Shown here one piece after another: positions 57,071-64,000 of a DNA stretch of 64,000 nt; the first letter of the stretch is position 1, and every line of letters begins with the position of its first letter. Where the stretch lies: assembly GCA_026122225.1 (NCBI GenBank), contig JANEZZ010002364.1:372001-436000 (forward strand), read 5' to 3'. The notes beneath the pieces are model-generated. The model was not told the DNA's origin and did no database searches. It saw only the letters and a list, made by a program, of their open reading frames with translations. The position numbers and the translations under genes are program-made. Source of the stretch: Heloderma charlesbogerti (Eukaryota; Chordata; Lepidosauria; Squamata; Helodermatidae).

Positions 57071-57817
57071 TAGGGATGTACGAAAGTCACTTACCTTCTT
57101 ACGGAATTGATTCACGGTGGGGGGGAGGCGCCTCGTCCCTCCCCCCGAAATTCTGGCCGGGGGGAGAGGCACCCCATCCCTCCCCCCCAAATCCTGGCCG
57201 GACGGGTCTGCAAATGGCGGCGGCTGTAGCCGCCGCCATTTGCATCCCGGCAGTCAGCCGTGATAGGCTACGTAGATGTTTACGTAGCCTATCACAGCTG
57301 AGTAAACCCCCCCCCCAAAACGTCCGTAATAGACGCTACACTATTTGCGTTCCCCTTATTTTCGCCGTAGTTTACGTAAATGTTTACATAGACTAGCTGT
57401 GCCAAAATAAGGAACGCAAATGGCGGCACCCATGGGCGCCGCCATTTGCGTACGCATGGCTTTTTTTTTTTTACTCAGCCGTGATAGGCTACGTAAACAT
57501 CTACGTAGCCTATCATGGTATTTTTTAAAAATCTAGCCGTGATAGGCTACGTAAATCTTTACATAGCCTATCACTTTTTTTGTTTTTGATTTTTTTTTTT
57601 TTTTACTGGAAATGGTGGCGACGGCAGCCGGTCAAAAGACTGGCTGCCGCCGCTGCCGCACAACCGCTGAACCGCCGCCAGGAAGATTTGCCCAAGGTAA
57701 GTCCCATCCTGGGGGGGCGGGGGGAGGGCAGACCGTTTTGCCACCAATTTCGGGGGGGGCGAATGCGCTGGCATTTGGCCTCCCCGAGATTCGTGGCGAA
57801 ATTGTCTGACATCCCTA
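57071..57817. mobile_element. TACGTA-palindrome hAT-type MITE, copy 10
   Basis: A perfect 8-bp duplication AAGATTTC flanks it (57063-57070 and 57818-57825). Hairpins lie near 57256, 57365, 57478 and 57538, with the GGCGGCACCCATGGGCGCCG palindrome between. AGGTAAGT points outward at 57089-57096 (minus) and 57695-57702 (plus). Confidence 0.95.
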
Positions 57818-57825
57818 AAGATTTC

Positions 57826-59705
57826 ATGATTTCCCAAGCTTGAGTTGACGTTTGAAAGGTGAACAGAGCTTCGAGGAGGAATTTGAGGAACCTCAACAAG
57901 CTTGAACATTGCATGTTCACCTTTCCCTACATCCAGTGCATCCATTGTTGGAACTGAAAGGACCCGCAAAGCTAAGAAGATAGAAGCACAAAGGTGGCAG
58001 AGAGGTTATAAGGATTACTGAAATACTGTACATGAAGTGTAGTTCTTTACAAGGGAAGCCATGCACAAAAAAAGGGGGGAAGGAATATGTGAAGGACACT
58101 TGATCATACAGCCTCAGGATTTGGCCTTGTGCATGTAGTGAAAAGGAGGGGGTGCATATGCCTGGTCCTCCACTACTGGTAGAGGATCTTCACCTGGCTA
58201 AGCATTGAACCAGGCCTCAGGTCTCTCAGTACGGCTGGCTTGGCCAGCCCAAGACATTTTGCTGTCTTAGGTGAAGAACAAAATGCCACACGCACTCCTT
58301 TCCTTTCTATGTACGGAAGCTGACTGGACTGACGGATGAATCTTACATCGACACTGGTGGATGGGGTAGCTTCCTCCACCATGCCTAAGTCAGCAGGCTA
58401 GTTTAGGTGGCCCAGGAGAGCTGTGTCCTCCCACAGAGCCTGGGTAATCTACCACCTGAGGTGGTCACCTCATGCTGCCTAATGCTAGGGGCAGCCCTGC
58501 TACGCAACAAGGCACAGCAAAGCTTTTTCGTGTTGGCCTTAGCAAAGAGTGGCATTTGGGTTCTGCTTCAGGTAGCAAAATGGCTCCAACTGTTCATGGA
58601 ATAAATTAAAGCATACATTTAGGGGCACAATTAGGAGAGAGGTCTGCTCCTGCCCCTGGAAATCCCATTAAGAACCAAGCCCTTTTCTCTCTGCATAAGC
58701 CTATCTTGGCTATCTGTCCTGATTCTTAAGAGTGTGAGGGAATACTGGATCAGTGGACCAAACTTTGGGAACCAGCACTGAAATATGTAGATCGATAACT
58801 AAGTTGATAGCAAATAGTTGATCCATTTTAAACTATAGTAAACTCATTGTTGTTGTTGTTGTTGTTGTTCTCTCATATATACACACATGGTTGCTAGGAA
58901 ATGTAGCACTACTTAGCATTGCAAAATGTAGCCAACACCACACATACATTAATCTAAGTAGCACTTTGTCTAGAGTGTACAGGACAGTTTTCCTGCCAAA
59001 ATGCATAGCATCCACGATTAAGCTCTTTGAGACCACCTAAATAATCTAATTTGTAGAAAAGCCGCTGAGGGGGAAGAGTACAAATCCTGTATTTACCTCA
59101 GGAATGGAGTGTCAGTAGAAAGAAAATCTGTTAATTTCCCTGAAAAAATGGCACAGATAAGAAAGACTGGAAGCCTTGGTTCTGGAGTACAGCTATGAAC
59201 AACTCCTTGCCTCAGGCTACTCCAGTCGGAGCAAGCATGTCCTGAGGTAACAATATGCTTCCTCAAAGGACATGTTTTGTTAGGCTTCTGGCTTCCTGTC
59301 CTTCCCTGCCCCATGCATTTATGTCTGAACATGGCCAAACGTTAATTTGAGTTTGCATTACCTGTACCTGGAAGGAAAGATTTGGCTAGCAAAGGTCTTC
59401 CATCTTGCTGACAAATTCTTCACAGGCAAGGAGTGTCAACAAATCTCCCACTGCCAAGTGCCATCCCTTAAGGCAATATTGACAATGAGAGTGAATTGAG
59501 AAGAGTAGTGGTTTGTTTTCCCATGATATGGGAAACAAGGATCACTTTCAAATATATATGCTCCTGAAAAATAGCATAGAAGGGACTTCAGCTAATATTT
59601 TTATTAGAGGAATGGAAAACAACTAGTATATGTACTGTCAGGTACTCCAATAGGTTGGTGGCATTCAATTAAATGGAACCAACCTATTAGAATATTTGAT
59701 AGTTC
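57826..59705. other. No gene recognised
   Basis: No coding or repeat family was recognised. A (GTT)n microsatellite lies at 58849-58870. Confidence 0.3.
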
Positions 59706-59856
59706 TTGAGGTTTCCAATGGGTGGTAGGGTGCTGTTGCGCTCATGTCCTGCCTGTGGCTTTCCCGTGGGCAGCTGGTTGGCCACTGCATGAACAGAATG
59801 CTGACTAGATAGACCCTTGGTCTGATCCAGCATGACTCTTCTTATGTTCTTATGAC
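59706..59856 (+). mobile_element. Dispersed retroelement-type repeat, short copy
   Basis: GGTAGGGTGCTGTTGCGCTC, GGTTGGCCACTGCATGAACA and TTGGTCTGATCCAGCATGAC match the 3' part of 40878-41325. Confidence 0.65.
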
Positions 59857-60014
59857 CACAGAACTTTGGTCAGCAACTCTACTTGCTTCAAGTCCTATCG
59901 ACGATATGCAGCAATGTGGGTGGAGAATCTATACACTTCCTACTTGTTTGTCATCTAGTTCACAGTAGTAGGTAAAAAAGGAAGCACCCCAAATAAAAGT
60001 ATCACAAAAGGGGG

Positions 60015-60100
60015 GATATTTATTTATTTATTACATTTCTATGCCATCCAATAGCTGAAGTTTCCTGGTGATTCACATAGCGGGATGCAGGGATGAATGA
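60015..60100 (-). mobile_element. CR1/L2-like LINE 3'-end fragment, reverse orientation
   Basis: A (TTTA)n run leads into ATTTCTATGCCATCCAATAG then CTGAAG, the inverse of the end at 20040-20095. Confidence 0.65.
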
Positions 60101-60356
60101 ACAACAACACTTGTTGAGCTTCTTGGCATAAGGAAAATGTCCCAGCTTACTTGACATCCTGATTTGTGTGGGTCTGCTGATGGGGAGAAGGGAGCCAAGT
60201 GTTGGATCCCCTGGGGCCTGTGGGAAGCTCAGGCCTTCTCCCAGGGAGCCAGTGGGAATGCTACCTGGGTCCTTAGACAGGCAGAGTAGAGGGAGCATAT
60301 TAACACAGCTCCTTTCTTTTTTCTAAGAATTCATAGAAATCCAAAATGGATGCAAA

Positions 60357-61214
60357 TAGGGATGTATGAAACTCACTTACCTTTTCGCAGAATCTTTCGT
60401 GCTGGTGGGGAGGCACTCCATCCCTCCCCCCGGAATCCGCGATGGGGGGGGAGGCGATCTGGTCCTCCCCCCCCGGAATCCTCGACGGCTGGTGGATTTG
60501 GCGGCGGTGGCTCCGGTGGCGGAGGCTCTGGTGGCGGCAGCAGCAGCTCCAGTGGCTGGTCTCCTGGCTGGCCGCAGCCAGGCTGCTGCCGCTGCCATTG
60601 CCATCCTTGCAGCCAGCCATGATAGGCTACATAAGAATTTACGTAGCCTACCACGGCTGGGTAAAAAAACAACAACAACCCAGCGTACACAAATGGCAGC
60701 AGCTACGGTGGCCGCCATTTGCGTTCCCTATTTTTTGCCGATTTATCTTATGTAAATATTTACGTAGGCTAAAATTGTGAAAAAAAAGGGAACACAAATG
60801 GCGGCCGCCATTGTTGTTGTTGTTGCTGTTGTTGTTGTTCAGTCGTTCAGTCGTGTCTGACTCTTCGTGACCCCCGCGAATTGCATCTGCTGTTTTTTTT
60901 GTGCTTGCCGTGATAGGCTACGTAAATACTTACATAACCTATCATGGCCTCCGCAGGGATGCAAATGGCGTCCCTGCAGTAGCTGTGATAGGCTATGTAA
61001 TTATTTACGTAGCCTATCACGGCTATGATGAAGAAGCAAATGGCAGCCACAAATGCGGCCGCCATTTGCAAGTCAGCGCGGACAGCAGCAGATAAGTGCT
61101 CCGTTTTGCGTGCCTTTCTGGGGGGGGGCTTCGTTTTGCCATGGATTTCGGGGGGCCGAATGCGCTGGCATTCAGCCTCACTGAGATCCATGGCGGAATT
61201 CTCTGACATCCCTA
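60357..61214. mobile_element. TACGTA-palindrome hAT-type MITE, copy 11 (composite)
   Basis: It begins TAGGGATGTATGAAACTCAC and ends GAATTCTCTGACATCCCTA. The flanking octamers GATGCAAA and TTGACAAC do not match, unlike other copies. Hairpins lie near 60617, 60740, 60908 and 60985. A short Bov-B 3'-end fragment sits at 60811-60876. AGGTAAGT points outward at 60375-60382 (minus). The mismatched flanks suggest the two ends come from different insertions. Confidence 0.85.
60811..60876 (-). mobile_element. Short Bov-B 3'-end fragment inside the palindromic element
   Basis: A (GTT)n run followed by CAGTCGTTCAGTCGTGTCTG and ACTCTTCGTGACCCC is the Bov-B terminus, only about 65 bp long. It lies between a GGCGGCCGCCATT palindrome and the next hairpin. 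Confidence 0.8.
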
Positions 61215-61289
61215 TTGACAACCTGCAAATTACAGAAGGGATGGATTAAACAAAATCTGTCCATCCCTAGTTGGCAGCCTAGTCAACAT

Positions 61290-61345
61290 TTTGCATCATT
61301 CCAGGGCACTGGGAGATGCATTTTGCATTGATGCATTTTGCATCA
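61290..61345 (+). repeat. Small tandem duplication
   Basis: GCATCATTCCAGGGC with the preceding CATTTT occurs twice, about 46 bp apart, with TGCATTTTGCAT runs between. Confidence 0.6.
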
Positions 61346-61361
61346 TTCCAGGGCCGCTGCC

Positions 61362-61390
61362 ACCACACACACACACACACACACACACAC
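61362..61390. repeat. (CA)n microsatellite
   Basis: About fourteen CA units are present. Confidence 0.95.
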
Positions 61391-61672
61391 GGTGGCAAGA
61401 GGAGCACAGGGCAGCTGAAAAGGGGCAGGGGTGGGGGCGTTCCAGAGCAGGGAGAGCAGATCGGCCTGTACGACTCATCCTATGTGTCATACAGCAGCCT
61501 CCTCTCCTGCTTGCCCCCGGTCCCCATGGCTGAACAGCCGAAAACAGCAGGGCAGGAGAGTTGCGGAGGGAATGATCCCCCCGTGTGTCTCCTGCCTTGC
61601 TTCAGAGTTCAGAGGCGGCTGCTTATCTAGATAGGATTGGGCCCTTAATTGAATTGCAGGAAGCTGGGGAGG
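61391..61672. other. GC-rich unrecognised sequence
   Basis: Overlapping short frames exist here, but none has a recognisable domain, splice context or start context. Confidence 0.3.
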
Positions 61673-61680
61673 GAACAGGC

Positions 61681-62225
61681 TAGGGATGTATGGATTTTGT
61701 TAAATTGCTTCCATCTGTGTTTTGTGGATTCTCAGTCTGAGGCATCTTTCATTCTGTCATCCACTCACTGATGGAACTGGATTTTTTGTAGTAGAATTTC
61801 ATTCTACCTGCACTAATTTGCATCTGCGCATGTGCGCTAATCCATACTAACATGCACATTAGCGCTAATCTGTATTAACTACTGCCGATCAGTGCTAATG
61901 CTCACTGATTAGTGCAAATCTCCCCAGAAGTGAAAAAAGAAAAGAAAAGGTCAAATACCCCCAAATCTGCATTTTCATGCTTTAGCCTATGGGGGGAAAC
62001 ACACATTTTTGGTTGGTGGTTTTCTTTTTTCACATTTTGTATGACTGATTTGCATAAAATTCCAGGAATGTATTTTTTTAAAAAAAAATGGTCTGCAAGT
62101 CCACAGAATCCATGCAAATTAGAAAAAGCTGGCCCATTTCTATGAATATGACCCATAATCTATGGGTCATATTCATAGAAATCCAAACTCATTTGAATCC
62201 ATTGTGGATTTCTCTGGCATCCTTA
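61681..62225. mobile_element. hAT-type MITE, non-TACGTA family
   Basis: It begins TAGGGATGTATGGATTTTG and ends TCTCTGGCATCCTTA. The flanks GAACAGGC (61673-61680) and CTACAGGC (62226-62233) agree at six of eight bases. The interior carries small inverted motifs around TTAGCGCTAA. A fragment of the same family lies at 5506-5632. Confidence 0.65.
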
Positions 62226-62233
62226 CTACAGGC

Positions 62234-62890
62234 TGCTGGAGAGTTAATTGCACAATGAAAGACAGGACATTCACACACAATCCTCTCAGCCATCTCATAA
62301 GTAAGCCAAACACAAGAACCCAACCCCATCCATGAGAATTTCTCCAAAAAAAAAATCTTCTCCTTTGAATTGTTTTGAAAACAACTTATTTTCTATCAAG
62401 GAGCTTCGGCTGTTGGGCAGTTGTGAGGAGGCATCAGGGGTCACTGTACAATCCCCTAGGTAAACAGAATCAGGGCAGGGGCTTTTTAAATGGATCCAGG
62501 ACTCTGAGGGGGAAGGAGGAGGAGGAGGAGGCAGAAGCACAGGATAAAAGCCGGAAGGCTAGAAGCTCAAGGGTGAAGGAGAAATGGAGTTGGGGCAAAG
62601 AGGTTCAGGACAAGTGGCTGAAAAGACCAACTGGAAGGAACAAAGCCTGGAAGTTAAAGAAGGGTATAGAAGGAAGGGGAGAAGAGCAGCTGGGCTTTCT
62701 TGAAGGCCAGGGGCCTAAAGCAGAGGAGTGGCTACTAGCAAAGGCTGGAGAGAGCTATCTGTGTAGTCAGCAGCAATCAGAAGCCCACAGGAACAGGTGG
62801 ATGAGAAAATACTGCTGTAATTCCCCAGCAAGTTCAGTAAGGGTTCATCCTGACTCTGCAATTACTCCTCAACCTTAAGCATCATCATGT
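62234..62890. other. No gene recognised; LINE-like scrap
   Basis: GGAGCTTCGGCTGTTGGGC at 62399-62417 resembles a piece of the LINE 3' end. A purine-rich stretch (62510-62700) gives a long charged frame (62375-62878) without any recognisable domain. Confidence 0.3.
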
Positions 62891-62898
62891 AAGCAGTC

Positions 62899-63484
62899 TA
62901 GGGATGTATGAATCCCTTATCTCGTTCCACATGGGGTCATTTGCAGTGGGGGGGAGGTGCTCCGTTCCTCCCCCCAAAATTCTCCCCAGCCAGCTCCGCT
63001 CCGCAGCGACTCCGCGGAGCTGCCGGCCGGGGCCGCCTGCAGCCGGACATCCAGCCACTGGGCTGCACAGGGACACAAATGGCGGCCGCTGTAGCCGCTG
63101 CCATTTGCATCCCTGTCTTTTGCTGTGATAGGCTACGTAAATATATATGTAGCCTATCATGGCAAAAGACAGGGATGCAAATGGCAGCGGCTACAGTGGC
63201 CACCATTTGCGTTCCTGCCTATTGCCATGATAGGCTATGTATATATTTACGTAGCCTATCACGGCCTCTGCAGGGACACAAATGGCATCCCTGCATTAGC
63301 TGTGATAGGCTACGTAAATACTTATGTAGCCTGTCACGGCCATTGGACGGAATGTGAATGGCGGCTGCAGACGCAGACACCATTCATGGAGCACCAGACA
63401 GGCAACGCAAGGTAGGCTCCGTTCTGGGCCTATTTCGCATGGTGGCGGCGGGGGGGCTTGTTTCATTCCACCACAGATTCTGGG
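62899..63484. mobile_element. TACGTA-palindrome hAT-type MITE, copy 12 (interrupted)
   Basis: It begins TAGGGATGTATGAATCCC. Hairpins lie near 63123, 63227 and 63297. It breaks off in CCACCACAGATTCTGGG, where the full-length copies would continue with about 60-90 bases to the CATCCCTA end. Another element starts at the break, so the rest of this copy may lie beyond the window. Confidence 0.85.
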
Positions 63485-64000
63485 TAGGGATGGACGAAAG
63501 TCCCTTACCTGTTCTCGAAGCTTGCTTTGCGGTGGGGGGGAGGCGCTTCGGTTCTCCCCCCAAAGTTCAGGCGAGGGGGGGAGGCGCCCCGCCTCACCCA
63601 GCCGAAATTCAGGCTGGGGGGGAGGCGCCCCATCCCTCGCCGGCGAAATTCAGGCCGGGTAGGAGTGCCCCATATGCCCGGCCGCGAAAAAAAAAGTAAA
63701 AAACCCCCAAAAAACACACACCCCCGTGATAGGCTACGTAACATTTAACGTAGCCTATCACGGCTAGATTTCCAAAGTCAGCCATGATAGGCTATGTAAA
63801 TTGTCACGTAGCCTATCACGGGTGACTTTGAAAAAAAAAAAAGCACGTATGCAAATGGCGGCTCCCATGGGGACCGCCATTTGCATTCCTTATTTTGACA
63901 CGTCTAGTCTACGTAAAAATTTATGTAGACTACGGTGAAAATAAGGGCAACGCAAATAGCGTTGCCCTTATTTTCGCCGTAGTCTATGTAAATCTTTATG
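63485..64000. mobile_element. TACGTA-palindrome hAT-type MITE, copy 13 (runs off the window)
   Basis: It begins TAGGGATGGACGAAAGTCCC inside copy 12. Hairpins lie near 63724, 63782, 63903 and 63978. The symmetry centre appears to be in GCAAATAGCGTTGC near 63950-63970. The right half is outside the window. Confidence 0.85.

Noticed and set aside
61431..61634. Short GC-rich overlapping frames as a possible exon
   Set aside because: No domain and no clear splice-site pair. The frames overlap each other, as is usual for GC-rich non-coding DNA.
62375..62878. 167-residue charged frame as a possible gene
   Set aside because: It is purine-rich, low-complexity sequence with no recognisable domain, splice signals or upstream context.

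Overview
The window reads as an intergenic, repeat-rich stretch of a squamate reptile nuclear genome, most likely a lizard. The signs are a Bov-B (RTE) LINE with its typical GTT-rich 3' end, a SINE whose tail matches the Bov-B end, CR1/L2-like LINE fragments, a tyrosine-recombinase (DIRS/Ngaro-like) retroelement, a Tc1 transposon, many hAT-type MITEs and numerous microsatellites. I found no convincing host protein-coding exon, tRNA or rRNA gene. Every long meaningful reading frame belongs to a transposable element.

The dominant and most unusual component is a family of non-autonomous DNA transposons, here called TACGTA-palindrome elements. About 14 full or partial copies total roughly 11 kb. 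They lie at 615-1358, 24957-26174, 31230-32333, 34547-37622, 50890-52186, 53124-54046, 55491-55956, 57071-57817, 60357-61214 and 62899-64000. Complete copies begin TAGGGATG and end CATCCCTA, and most are flanked by an 8-bp target-site duplication visible in the sequence. That is the hAT signature. Inside, each is a chain of 30-40 bp hairpins (arm GTGATAGGCTACGTA or TAGTCTACGTA). These alternate with a second palindrome (GCAAATGGCGG ... CCGCCATTTGC). In several copies the whole chain is mirrored about a central hairpin, so palindromes are nested in a palindrome. Both ends carry an outward-pointing AGGTAAGT, identical to the vertebrate 5' splice-site consensus. No transposase for these elements is in the window.

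Layout: 1-5.9 kb, one palindrome element, SINEs, LINE tails and microsatellites. 5.9-8.4 kb, a palindromic MITE and a Bov-B insertion with an 11-bp duplication. 8.4-18.8 kb, mostly unrecognised sequence with small foldback elements and a hAT MITE. 18.8-20.1 kb, a CR1/L2-like LINE 3' half with an open 345-residue reverse-transcriptase fragment. 20-24.9 kb, foldback elements. 24.9-26.2 kb, two related elements at one target. 26-31 kb, LINE tails and SINEs. 31-37.6 kb, four palindrome elements plus a hAT nested in another hAT. 37.6-49 kb, sparse SINEs, hAT MITEs and unique sequence. 49.2-52.2 kb, the decayed tyrosine-recombinase retroelement, broken by palindrome elements. 53-57.8 kb, palindrome elements around a truncated Tc1. 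60-64 kb, further palindrome elements, the last running off the window.

Nothing here suggests a cooperating set of host genes. The interest lies in how the palindromic elements are built, amplified and rearranged, and in what their splice-donor, YY1-like and octamer-like motifs might do to nearby transcription.
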